This document shows positions 27,455 to 35,341 of a DNA stretch of 49,013 nucleotides, piece by piece. Below the pieces are notes generated by a model. The model saw nothing but the letters and a program-made list of their open reading frames with translations, was not told where the DNA came from and searched no databases. The DNA comes from Aquiluna sp. (lineage in GTDB: Bacteria; Actinomycetota; Actinomycetes; Actinomycetales; Microbacteriaceae): NCBI GenBank assembly GCA_029241985.1, contig JAQWUU010000037.1, positions 1 to 49,013 on the forward strand, in the 5' to 3' direction. Positions within the stretch are counted from its first letter, which is position 1; the number at the start of each line of letters is the position of its first letter. The translations under genes and the position numbers were made by a program.

Positions 27455-27483
27455 TTGATATTTGCTGAACAGTTGTTTAGTAT
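27455..27483 (+). promoter_or_regulatory. Promoter of the TetR gene, leaderless type
   Basis: TTGATA (27455-27460), a 17-nt spacer and TAGTAT (27478-27483) form a near-consensus vegetative promoter. Transcription would start about 7 nt further, on or next to the ATG at 27490, giving a leaderless mRNA. The arms GCTGAAC (27464-27470) and GTTCAGC (27494-27500) form an inverted repeat around the -10 region, a plausible autoregulatory operator. Confidence 0.6.
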
Positions 27484-27489
27484 TTGAAC

Positions 27490-28098
27490 ATGCGTTCAGC
27501 CGAGACGACAAGAGAGCAACTACTCAAGCTTGCCGTTGAGATGTTCGCCGAAAAAGGCTTTGCGGACACCTCATTGAGGGCGATCGCCAAACGAGCCGAG
27601 GTGTCTCCTGCGCTATTGATCCATCACTTTGGGACCAAGGATGCGCTTGTGAAGGAGGCAATCTCAATAACCCTGGGTTCTTGGGTTGCTGGCGAGAAGG
27701 CAGCGATGCTCGATGACCAATCAAATCAACTTCAAAACTGGCAGAACATTATGGAAAAGGGAGCCACGCCACTCAACTTCTTTAGGCAAGTGCTACTTGC
27801 TGGAGGCGAATATTCCCAGCGACTTTTTGACGCGGCTGTGAGCGAGTCAGAGGTCTTGCTCGATCAAATGCAGTCAGTGGGACGGCTTAGAGACATCAGC
27901 GACAAACAAACCACGGCCCTAATAATGACGATCAGTGGCCTGGGGTCAGTGCTGTTGATGAGCCAAATCGAAAAATCAATGGGGGGGCCAATCAGCTCAG
28001 ATCATGTTGCCACGAGGCTGATGAACTCCAATAACGAAATGTTGCGGGACGGAATCTTCAAACCGACCAGCAGAACCAATGAGAAAGCAGGTAAATGA
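27490..28098 (+). CDS. TetR-family transcriptional regulator
   Basis: A 202-aa repressor. The N-terminal HTH (about 8-55) has TREQLLKLAVEMFAEKGFAD, TSLRAIAKRAEVSPALLIHHF and GTKDALVKEAI, as in TetR proteins; the C-terminal ligand domain is not recognisable. ATG at 27490 is chosen over TTG at 27484 because the predicted promoter places the transcript start there. Its TGA overlaps the ABC ATPase start (ATGA), so it very probably regulates its own operon with the exporter in response to the exported compound. Confidence 0.9.
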   Translation: MRSAETTREQLLKLAVEMFAEKGFADTSLRAIAKRAEVSPALLIHHFGTKDALVKEAISITLGSWVAGEKAAMLDDQSNQLQNWQNIMEKGATPLNFFRQVLLAGGEYSQRLFDAAVSESEVLLDQMQSVGRLRDISDKQTTALIMTISGLGSVLLMSQIEKSMGGPISSDHVATRLMNSNNEMLRDGIFKPTSRTNEKAGK

Positions 28099-28802
28099 TG
28101 GCTGCAATTGCCATTTCTGGCCTGGTCAAGACCTACGGCAAGCAAAATGCCGTTGACAACTTGACGGCCAACATAACAAAAGGGCGAATCACGGGCTTTC
28201 TAGGCCCTAACGGCGCTGGAAAATCGACGACACTTCGTTGTCTTGTGGGGCTATCCGCCCCGACGAGCGGGACGGCTCTTATCTATGACAAGCCCTATCG
28301 CGACTTAGATAACCCGCTTAGCAAAGTTGGAACAGTCCTTGATAGCCGAGGCTTCCACTCAGCCCTCACTGGCAAACAAAACCTCAGGGTCGTTGCCGCG
28401 GCGGCCGGGATACCGGACTCGAGGGTTGATGAAGTATTGGAAATGGTCGAGCTAAAGGACGCTGCCGGCAAGCGGATGAAGATCTATTCGCTGGGAATGA
28501 AGCAACGTTTAGCACTCGCTGGAGCCATTCTCGGTGACCCAGAGATTCTCATTCTCGATGAGCCTGCCAACGGCCTAGACCCTGCGGGAATTGCCTGGCT
28601 GAGAAAGTTTCTCAGGCGGCTTGCGGAGGGTGGTCGGACAATCCTGGTTTCCTCGCATCAGCTCGCTGAGATGCAAAACACGGTTGACGACGTGATCATC
28701 ATCAATAAGGGCAAGCTCATTGCCTCGGGATCGATGAAGGAAGTAATTGGAGACGGCAGCTTAGAAGACGCCTTCTTGGCGCTAACCGGAGGTGAGCTGT
28801 AA
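28095..28802 (+). CDS. ABC transporter ATP-binding protein (exporter type)
   Basis: A 235-aa ATPase of the multidrug/bacitracin-like group (CcmA type) energising the permease encoded next. Walker A is GPNGAGKST (about 36-44), the signature is YSLGMKQRLALAGAIL, Walker B is ILILDEPANGLDP, and the switch histidine lies in VSSHQLAEM. ATG at 28095 in the overlap with the TetR gene. Its stop shares one base with the permease start (TAATG). Confidence 0.93.
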   Translation: MMAAIAISGLVKTYGKQNAVDNLTANITKGRITGFLGPNGAGKSTTLRCLVGLSAPTSGTALIYDKPYRDLDNPLSKVGTVLDSRGFHSALTGKQNLRVVAAAAGIPDSRVDEVLEMVELKDAAGKRMKIYSLGMKQRLALAGAILGDPEILILDEPANGLDPAGIAWLRKFLRRLAEGGRTILVSSHQLAEMQNTVDDVIIINKGKLIASGSMKEVIGDGSLEDAFLALTGGEL

Positions 28803-29581
28803 TGGGAGCACTACTGAAATCTGAATGGCGGAAGCTGATCTATGCCCGAGCACACTGGGGTCTGCTAATCGGAGCAATCTTGGTGGCTGGCCTAGGTACT
28901 GCGGTCAGTCCAGTAATCCTGGACAACCCCGATTCGGGCTTTGGGCTGGGACTTGAACAGACCCAGTCTGTTGATGCGGTGTACGCCAATGCCATCTCGG
29001 GCTACTTCTTCGCGATCATCATTGGCATCATGTTGATGTCGGGTGAGTTCCGACATGGAACCGCTGTTGCGACCTTCCTGACAGCTCCGAAGCGTGGCAC
29101 GGTGCTGGCAACCAAGCTCGCTATCGCTGCCATCGGGGGCATGCTGGTGATGGTTATTGCAACCGCTGCAGGCCTGACCGCCGGTTGGATAGCTCTCTCA
29201 TTCTTCCCAGATGCCGCAAGTCCGACAAACGAGGTGTTTATCAATACTTTGCTCGCGGCAGTGGTATCGGGAGCGATCCTAGGGATCGTAGGTGTGGCGC
29301 TGGGAACCTTGGTCAGAAACCAGATGCTCGCGATCACAGGAGCCCTCATCTACCTCTTCGTAATTGATCCGATCCTGTTGGCTCTGGCCCCTGACGCTGG
29401 GAAGTACCTGCCAGTTGGTCTAATTACGGCCATGTTGGCACTGGACATCGACGCTCCAGAGTTCGGGATAGATACCTCCGCCTACCTCCCACCACTAACG
29501 GCAACGCTAGTGCTGCTTGGTTACGGCGCGGTTTTTGCAACACTTGCAATCGCCACAAGCCTCAGGCGGGACATCGAATAA
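28802..29581 (+). CDS. ABC-2 type permease
   Basis: A 259-aa membrane protein with about six TM helices, the ABC-2 exporter topology. The start MGALLKSEWRKLIYARAHWG is the usual cytoplasmic elbow before TM1, and MSGEFRHGTAVATFLTAPKR between helices 2 and 3 is the coupling segment of this family. With the upstream ATPase and TetR regulator it forms a drug or peptide resistance-type operon. The substrate is unknown. A terminator follows at 29596. Confidence 0.9.
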   Translation: MGALLKSEWRKLIYARAHWGLLIGAILVAGLGTAVSPVILDNPDSGFGLGLEQTQSVDAVYANAISGYFFAIIIGIMLMSGEFRHGTAVATFLTAPKRGTVLATKLAIAAIGGMLVMVIATAAGLTAGWIALSFFPDAASPTNEVFINTLLAAVVSGAILGIVGVALGTLVRNQMLAITGALIYLFVIDPILLALAPDAGKYLPVGLITAMLALDIDAPEFGIDTSAYLPPLTATLVLLGYGAVFATLAIATSLRRDIE

Positions 29582-29595
29582 AAACAAGCAAAGAG

Positions 29596-29625
29596 GCGGG
29601 CTGGGGAAACCTAGCCCGCTTTCTT
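29596..29625. terminator. Terminator shared by convergent operons
   Basis: GCGGGCT (29596-29602) pairs with AGCCCGC (29613-29619), extended inward by two pairs, and is followed by TTCTTT on the plus strand. It ends the TetR-ABC operon. On the minus strand it sits right behind the last gene of the compatible-solute operon, with a T-rich tail, so it probably serves both. Confidence 0.8.
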
Positions 29626-30386
29626 TACAGCCCCTTGGGCTTTAGGTACTTCTGGGCCAAGGCGCTCAAGAAATCAAACACCAGGGCCAAGATTGCAACC
29701 ATTACAGCCCCAATCAGAATTGCTGGGCCCCTGTCTAGCTTTAGGCCGGAGTTAATTGTTTCTCCAAGCCCGCCTCCACCAACTAAGAATGCCAGTGCGG
29801 AGAAGCCAACGTTAATTACCACCGCGGTTCTGATGCCAGCGAGGATTACCTCCACAGCAAGCGGAAGTTCGATCTTGAGCAAGATTTGTCTCGCTGTAAG
29901 GCCCATTCCGCGCGCTGCATCAATGACTGACTTATCAACTTGCTCTAGGCCAACTATCGTGTTTCGAAGCACCGGTAGCAATGAAAACGCTGCCAGGGCG
30001 AGGATTACAGTTACGATTCCTGACCCCATAAAGGAGAAGAAAATAACAATCAACCCATAGGCAGGCAGAGCCTGCCCTAAGCCGAGGGTATTAACTAAAA
30101 GGCTCTTCAGCCTTGGATAGCCCTTTCGCGTTACCAAGATGCCGACTGGAACTGAAATCAAAATCACCAACAGAGACGAAGTTAACCCCAAAATCAGAGT
30201 CTCACCGAGCTGCCTTTGGATCTTTTCTGGCGACAAAATGGCGATAGTGATTTTGTCGAGGTCCGAATACACCCAGACTGCAATACCCAGAATCGCCAAG
30301 GCAACAGCAAAGATGGGAGAGATAATCAGATCTAGCCGCTCACTCAGCGGCGATCGAGTCTTGGTGTTTATGTTGGCCGTTGTCAA
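29625..30386 (-). CDS. Compatible-solute ABC transporter permease (second)
   Basis: A 253-aa inner-membrane permease of the OpuCB/OpuCD (ProW/ProZ) type. It has about six TM helices, and the EAA loop is VIDAARGMGLTARQILLKIELPLAVEVILAG. It pairs with the other permease and the CBS-domain ATPase to import glycine betaine, choline or related osmolytes. The start is TTG at 30386, supported by AGGAG 6 nt upstream. It is the last gene of the operon, 9 nt after the ATPase stop. Confidence 0.92.
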   Translation of the reverse strand: MTTANINTKTRSPLSERLDLIISPIFAVALAILGIAVWVYSDLDKITIAILSPEKIQRQLGETLILGLTSSLLVILISVPVGILVTRKGYPRLKSLLVNTLGLGQALPAYGLIVIFFSFMGSGIVTVILALAAFSLLPVLRNTIVGLEQVDKSVIDAARGMGLTARQILLKIELPLAVEVILAGIRTAVVINVGFSALAFLVGGGGLGETINSGLKLDRGPAILIGAVMVAILALVFDFLSALAQKYLKPKGL

Positions 30387-30395
30387 CGCTAGCTC

Positions 30396-31514
30396 CTAGC
30401 CGTCACTCATGATCAGCTTGGCAAGACTCTCGATTGTTGTGCACCCAAGGTACTTGCCCTTTCGGTCTGTTACACAGGCCATTCCTACAGAGGACTGCAA
30501 CATCACAGTCAAAGCATCTTGAAGGGTGTCCTCTGGCTGCAAATCGACGGTCACCGGACGGCCAGATTTTTCAATCGGCTGAGTCGTGCGGTTTAGAGCT
30601 CGCTCGTCGATCCACCTGAGTGGCTTACCGTTGGCATCGAGCAAGAGTGCCACCTGGTCTACCGATTCCTGAAGTGTTTTCAGGGCGTCTTCACGCATCA
30701 CCGGAGAGGTAAGCGTAGGCACCTGGTGCAACTCGATGTCGCTTACCTTTTTCAAGGTAAGCCCCTTCAGAATTGCGCCAGAGCCCAGGAAGCTTTCCAC
30801 GAACTCATCCGCAGGATGAGACAAAATTGCCTCTGGCGTATCCAGTTGAGCAATTTCGGAACCCTCGCGCAAAATAGCGATTCGGTTTCCCATTTTTATT
30901 GCCTCATCGATGTCGTGAGTAACGAAGACGATGGTCTTTTTTAGCTCCTGCTGAAGTCTCAAGAACTCGTTTTGAAGTCGGTCACGAGTAATGGGGTCAA
31001 TCGCGCCAAACGGCTCATCCATCAACAGCACATCAGGATCTGCAGCAAGGGCTCTCGCTACACCGATTCGTTGTGCCTGGCCTCCGGAAAGCTCCTTAGG
31101 GTAACGATCACGGTAAATTTCTGGATCCATGGAAACGAGTTCTAGCAGTTCATCTACGCGGGCCGCGATTTTGTCTTTCTTCCAGCCGAGCAACATTGGC
31201 ACCGTGGCGATGTTCTCTGCGATCGTGCGGTGAGGGAAAAGCCCCACCTGCTGAATAACGTAACCAATCTTTCTTCGTAGCTCGGATGGGTTCGCATCCG
31301 TGACATCTTCGCCATCAATGAACATGCGCCCGGAAGTAGGTTCTATAAGGCGGTTTATCAGCCTGAGGGTTGTGCTCTTTCCACAGCCGGATGGCCCGAC
31401 CAAAACAAGCACCTCGCCGCGCATGACCTCTAGAGTCAGGTTCCGCACTGCTGGCTCAGAACCGGCTCCGTAGGACTTGCTGACGTTTTCTAGTCGTATC
31501 AGTACATTGCTCAT
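30396..31514 (-). CDS. Compatible-solute ABC transporter ATPase with CBS domains
   Basis: A 372-aa ATPase of the OpuCA/ProV family. Walker A is GPSGCGKST, the signature ELSGGQAQRIGVARAL, Walker B VLLMDEPFGAIDP, and the switch VTHDIDEA. After about residue 240 the protein continues with two CBS-type segments (about 265-370), which in OpuA-like transporters sense ionic strength or nucleotides. ATG at 31514 overlaps the upstream permease stop by 4 nt. Confidence 0.94.
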   Translation of the reverse strand: MSNVLIRLENVSKSYGAGSEPAVRNLTLEVMRGEVLVLVGPSGCGKSTTLRLINRLIEPTSGRMFIDGEDVTDANPSELRRKIGYVIQQVGLFPHRTIAENIATVPMLLGWKKDKIAARVDELLELVSMDPEIYRDRYPKELSGGQAQRIGVARALAADPDVLLMDEPFGAIDPITRDRLQNEFLRLQQELKKTIVFVTHDIDEAIKMGNRIAILREGSEIAQLDTPEAILSHPADEFVESFLGSGAILKGLTLKKVSDIELHQVPTLTSPVMREDALKTLQESVDQVALLLDANGKPLRWIDERALNRTTQPIEKSGRPVTVDLQPEDTLQDALTVMLQSSVGMACVTDRKGKYLGCTTIESLAKLIMSDG

Positions 31515-32167
31515 CGAATACCCTTCGAGATAGTGGCCGCTCGTAGGGCCTGGAGAATTAAGTCAATTGCTAGAGCAAGGACTAGACACAGCAGTGTGCC
31601 CAGCCAGATTGACTCCAGTGAATTTGGAAGTGGCAGTCTAGCCAAACCGCTCTTTATGAAATCACCCAGTCCGCCACCTGCAACCAGAGTGGCGATTGAT
31701 GCGATTCCAACGGTCAGCATCGAGGAGACTCTTACTCCAGCCAAAATTACGGGCCAAGCAAGGGGCAATTCCACCTTGATAAGGACCTGAAGGGGCGATA
31801 AGCCCATGCCCTTTGCCGCGTCTAATACGCCAGGGTCAATTCCATCAAGACCCGTGATGGTGTTGCGCAAGATTGGCAACAGAGAATATAAAAACAGGGC
31901 GATGAAAGAAGGTGCGAAGCCGAGTCCGACAAGCGGAATGAAAATTACAAACAGTGCTAACGATGGGATAGTCAAAAAGACCGAAGCAATCGCTAACGCT
32001 AATTCCTTCGCCAGAAGATTACGCCTGGTTACGACACCGGTGACGATGGCAAATAAGCCAGCCGTCACCAGCACCGTAATCACGTACCAAGCATGTTGGA
32101 CTAGACCTTCTGCTACCTGCTCTTGACGAGACAGCGCAAATTCAATGAGCCTTAGTAGAAAGTCCAC
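31511..32167 (-). CDS. Compatible-solute ABC transporter permease (first)
   Basis: A 218-aa permease with about five or six TM helices. The EAA-type loop is VLDAAKGMGLSPLQVLIKVELPLAWPVILAG, nearly the same as in the second permease, so the two arose by duplication and probably form a heterodimer. GTG start at 32167, 8 nt after the binding-protein stop. Its stop overlaps the ATPase start (ATGA). Confidence 0.92.
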   Translation of the reverse strand: MDFLLRLIEFALSRQEQVAEGLVQHAWYVITVLVTAGLFAIVTGVVTRRNLLAKELALAIASVFLTIPSLALFVIFIPLVGLGFAPSFIALFLYSLLPILRNTITGLDGIDPGVLDAAKGMGLSPLQVLIKVELPLAWPVILAGVRVSSMLTVGIASIATLVAGGGLGDFIKSGLARLPLPNSLESIWLGTLLCLVLALAIDLILQALRAATISKGIR

Positions 32168-32175
32168 AGGGTGCT

Positions 32176-33171
32176 TTAGTCGATTAGACCTTCAGCAACC
32201 AAGTACTCCTTGGCCACAACGCCTGCATCTTGACCTTCAGCCGAAACAAAGCCGTTTAGCTCTGCCATGCGAACGTTGGTCAACGGAGCGAGGATTGCAT
32301 TGATGATTGCATCAAAAGCCTCTGGTGCTTCGTTGTACTTGTCCTGGCCCATAGTTCCGGAAACGTTGTAAAGAATGTTCACGCCTGGATCTTCAACCAG
32401 TGTCAAACCAAGTGCTGGGATTCGTCCATCAGTTGTGTAGACCTCACCGAAGTCACAGTTGTCGTTTGCGGTCTCGGTGTAGATGATGCCAGTGTCAAGA
32501 ATCAACTGCTGGCTGTCAGGCAAAGTGATTCCCGAGTGGTTCTCAGTCAAGATCAGTCCGTCTGGACGGGATGGGAACTCAGACTCCATGCAGACGATTG
32601 CGTCCGGGTTGGCCTGTGTGTACTCCATCATGGAAGTCAGAGTGAATGCTCCGCCGTTTGCCTCTGTTGCTGCCGGGCTTGAAGCGAAACCGTAGGTGTT
32701 GTTAAACGGTGAACGACCAATCCAAACAATGCCGTTCTCAGCAAGGTCTAGCTCTCTAACTCCAGGAGTCAGTACCTCTGGGTCGAAGCTTGGGTCATCC
32801 TGTCCTAGGTGGACAGCCCAACCAGTTCCGTTGTACTCCATGTAAATGTCAATGTCGCCGGACTCGAGTGCCGCGCGAGCAACACTGGTTCCGCCCAGGT
32901 CAACCTTGTTGTCAACCGTTGCGCCAGCTTCTTCAAAAGCAGCGACCAGTATTTCACCGAGAATTAGTTGCTCGTCAAAGTCTTTCGAACCAACGGCAAT
33001 TTCAATACCGGATAGGTCGTATGCACCAATTACTGAGGTCTCTACGGCGTCAGTTCCAGTTGCTGCTGATGTCTCTGTTTCTGGCTCTGTTTCTGCTGCC
33101 GCGCATCCTGCGAGCACTAGACCTGAAATGGCACCGATGGCCAGTAGTGAGAATGTTTTTCTCATCTTCAT
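32176..33171 (-). CDS. Compatible-solute-binding lipoprotein (OpuCC/ProX type)
   Basis: A 331-aa binding protein, first gene of the importer operon. The signal peptide ends in lipobox LAGC (C22), followed by an acidic Thr/Glu linker. The OpuAC domain opens with IAVGSKDFDEQLILGEILVAA and has GDIDIYMEYNGTGW, the segment of the osmolyte site in OpuCC/ProX proteins. The ligand could be glycine betaine, choline, carnitine or proline betaine; the sequence alone does not say. ATG at 33171 with AGGAG upstream. Divergent from an IclR regulator across 99 bp. Confidence 0.93.
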   Translation of the reverse strand: MKMRKTFSLLAIGAISGLVLAGCAAAETEPETETSAATGTDAVETSVIGAYDLSGIEIAVGSKDFDEQLILGEILVAAFEEAGATVDNKVDLGGTSVARAALESGDIDIYMEYNGTGWAVHLGQDDPSFDPEVLTPGVRELDLAENGIVWIGRSPFNNTYGFASSPAATEANGGAFTLTSMMEYTQANPDAIVCMESEFPSRPDGLILTENHSGITLPDSQQLILDTGIIYTETANDNCDFGEVYTTDGRIPALGLTLVEDPGVNILYNVSGTMGQDKYNEAPEAFDAIINAILAPLTNVRMAELNGFVSAEGQDAGVVAKEYLVAEGLID

Positions 33172-33233
33172 ATTTATATCTCCTTGTGGTTTCTCCTACA
33201 GGGTAGGCGCGACGCAGAGCCTAAGTCGAATGA

Positions 33234-33264
33234 AGTTGTGCATATGTCAACTAATTGGTAAATT
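33234..33264 (+). promoter_or_regulatory. Putative leaderless promoter and operator of the IclR gene
   Basis: TTGTGC (33236-33241), 17 nt and TAAATT (33259-33264) place the transcript start near the ATG at 33271. AGTTG and CAACT (33234-33252) form an inverted repeat overlapping the -35 box, suitable for a dimeric repressor. Both assignments are by eye. Confidence 0.4.
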
Positions 33265-33270
33265 CAATGG

Positions 33271-34110
33271 ATGCGCATTCATACCTCAGGCCTAGCTCGT
33301 GACCTAGAAGTAATCGAGGTGCTTTCCTATGCCGAATCTTTTGCCAACGGGGGCCTCGGTGTGAACCGAGTAGCAGAGCTCACTAACCGAGACAAAGGCC
33401 AAATTTCGAGGGTTCTAAAGACCTTAGAGGTCTCTGGATTGGTGGATCGCGATGAAAGAACCAGGCGCTATTCACTTGGCCACCATTTCTATTCGCTTTC
33501 GATGCGCACCCGTGAGGCTCACCTAGCCATGCAGTCTGAGTCACAATTAGCTCAGTTGGTTGCCCAGGCCCAGGAAACTGCACATTTGAGCGTCCTAAGG
33601 GGCGGCCGGGTGCTGACGATCAGAACTGTTGTTGCGGCCGATGCAATTAGACGCTCGGGTTGGGATGGTGTGCTTTCTAACGCTGGCGTCACAGCCTCCG
33701 GGCGGGCAATGCTCGCGGGCCTCACTGACAGTGAGATTGAGCTTTGGTGGCGAGAACATGCTTTAGATGCACCATTGCCCTTGGTTGATGATGACCTTCC
33801 GAATCCAACCGAGCCGATTAATCCCAAGACTTCAAAGCCAAGATTGCCCGCCAAGAGCCTCAAGCAGTTCATGCGAATGTTGCAAGACATCAGAGACTGG
33901 GGATATGCCGTAAGCGATGAGTTTCAAGCCGGGATCGTTGACTTCGCCGCTCCTGTGAGGGATTCCTCAAACCTTGTCGTGGCAGCAATCTCGGTTGGCA
34001 CCACCAGAGAACGCATCGGCGACCAGACCGATCAGCTCGGTCAAATGGTCTCGGCTGCTGCAATCAGGCTTTCTCTGGAATTGGGTGCTCCGATTATTGG
34101 CCCGGCTTAG
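33271..34110 (+). CDS. IclR-family transcriptional regulator
   Basis: A 279-aa regulator. The N-terminal winged HTH (about 10-70) shows LARDLEVIEVLSYAESF, LGVNRVAELTNRDKGQISRVL, VSGLVDRDERTRRYSLG. The IclR effector domain (about 80-270) has TAHLSVLRGGRVLTIRTV, SNAGVTASGRAMLAGLTD and GYAVSDEFQAGIVDFAAPVRD. A basic, Pro-rich insertion (about 170-195) is longer than usual. It may control the downstream SDR-DoxX-Gfo genes (13-nt gap), the divergent osmolyte importer, or both. ATG at 33271. Confidence 0.9.
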   Translation: MRIHTSGLARDLEVIEVLSYAESFANGGLGVNRVAELTNRDKGQISRVLKTLEVSGLVDRDERTRRYSLGHHFYSLSMRTREAHLAMQSESQLAQLVAQAQETAHLSVLRGGRVLTIRTVVAADAIRRSGWDGVLSNAGVTASGRAMLAGLTDSEIELWWREHALDAPLPLVDDDLPNPTEPINPKTSKPRLPAKSLKQFMRMLQDIRDWGYAVSDEFQAGIVDFAAPVRDSSNLVVAAISVGTTRERIGDQTDQLGQMVSAAAIRLSLELGAPIIGPA

Positions 34111-34123
34111 TAAAGTTTATTAA

Positions 34124-34939
34124 ATGAGCAATGTTGCTATCGTCACTGGAGCTGGGTCTGGTTTTGGCCTTGGGCTCACAAAGAAACTCCTGGCTGCCAA
34201 ATGGATTGTCTACGGAGCTGACATTTCCCCCGACGGCCTTGAAACCCTAAAGGCGCTAGGCGCTAATCCTCTAAAACTAGACGTCACAAGCGACAAAGAC
34301 GTCAAGGCTGGGGTTTCGAAAGTAATCAAAGAGCAGGGCCGGATAGATCTCTTGGTAGCAAACGCCGGATACGGTTCATTTACCGCTGTCGAAGAAACCA
34401 CCAGCGAACAGGTTCGAGCAATTTTTGACGTCAACGTCTTTGGTGTTGAGAGGTGCGTAAAGGCAGTCCTACCTCAAATGAGGCTGCAGAAATCAGGAAG
34501 GATCGTGTCAACAACCTCTGTTGTGGCACATGTTTCGCTGGTTGGGTTGGGCTGGTATTCCGCAACGAAGCACGCTGTAAAAGCCATGTCTAATGCGCTT
34601 CGCCAAGAAGTGAAGCACCTCGGGATTCAAGTTGTCACGGTTGAACCCGGAACTTCAAAAACAGCCTTCGGTGCAGCTGCCTTTGACAAGCTGGGCAAAT
34701 CACGAGCTATTGGCGACTATGACGGCGTGATGCGAGGGCTGAACAAATGGTTGGGTGGCCTGTATCGAATCTCTCCCGGCCCAGAAAAGATAATCAAGAA
34801 GCTGTACCGGGCAGGAACTACAAGCCGCCCAAGAGCTCACTATCCGGGGAGTTGGGATGTCAGGGCGCTAAAAATGGTGTTCTATGCGATCCCAGCAAAG
34901 ACCTTGGACAGATTGGTTCTATGGCTCGCAAAACGCTGA
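34124..34939 (+). CDS. Short-chain dehydrogenase/reductase
   Basis: A 271-aa NAD(P)-dependent oxidoreductase of the classical SDR family. The cofactor loop is TGAGSGFGLGL (residues 8-18), NAGYGS near 80 is the conserved NAG, catalytic Ser lies in STTSVVAHVS, and the YxxxK motif is YSATK near 146-150. D35 after the second strand suggests NAD preference. The substrate is unknown. The C-terminal 60 residues are basic and may be membrane-associated. ATG at 34124, and it overlaps the DoxX-like gene by 19 nt. Confidence 0.92.
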   Translation: MSNVAIVTGAGSGFGLGLTKKLLAAKWIVYGADISPDGLETLKALGANPLKLDVTSDKDVKAGVSKVIKEQGRIDLLVANAGYGSFTAVEETTSEQVRAIFDVNVFGVERCVKAVLPQMRLQKSGRIVSTTSVVAHVSLVGLGWYSATKHAVKAMSNALRQEVKHLGIQVVTVEPGTSKTAFGAAAFDKLGKSRAIGDYDGVMRGLNKWLGGLYRISPGPEKIIKKLYRAGTTSRPRAHYPGSWDVRALKMVFYAIPAKTLDRLVLWLAKR

Positions 34940-35307
34940 CCGAGATTGGCCCAAAGGTTGTCATTGGTGCCTTTCTACTTTCTGGCATCTTGCACCTAAT
35001 TGCGCCGGAGGTATTTTTACCGCTGATGCCGGATTTCTTGCCTTTTCCAAAAGAACTTGTTTACCTCTCCGGTGTTGCCGAAATAGTTGCGGCAATTGGG
35101 CTAATTGCAAAACTACGCTGGGCACCAATTTTCACGGCGCTTGTTTTGCTGGCGGTCTGGCCCGCCAACTGGTGGGCTGCGATCGAGGCAACCAGTCAAG
35201 GCGACACAATCACGGCAATTATCAGCTGGCTGCGTTTACCTCTGCAGTTGCCCTTGATTTACTGGGCAATCAAGGCTCCGGTCAGGCTCAAGCCAGTAAG
35301 TTTGTAA
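34921..35307 (+). CDS. DoxX-like small membrane protein
   Basis: A 128-aa protein with four TM helices. FLLSGILHLIAPEVFLPLMPDFLPFP and LVYLSGVAEIVAAIGLIAKL match the DoxX-like/MAPEG-adjacent family found beside oxidoreductases. The start is ATG at 34921, which gives the conserved N-terminal helix; the reading frame is open further upstream, but that part lies inside the SDR gene. It overlaps the SDR stop by 19 nt, so it is translated with it. Role unknown, perhaps in a redox function linked to the neighbouring dehydrogenases. Confidence 0.85.
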   Translation: MARKTLTEIGPKVVIGAFLLSGILHLIAPEVFLPLMPDFLPFPKELVYLSGVAEIVAAIGLIAKLRWAPIFTALVLLAVWPANWWAAIEATSQGDTITAIISWLRLPLQLPLIYWAIKAPVRLKPVSL

Positions 35308-35341
35308 CATGTTTCTACCCGAGCCGATAATCATCGATCCA

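Noticed and set aside
34747-34920. Longer N-terminus for the DoxX-like protein
   Set aside because: The extra 58 residues lie in frame inside the SDR gene and are not hydrophobic or family-like; ATG at 34921 gives the expected first helix.
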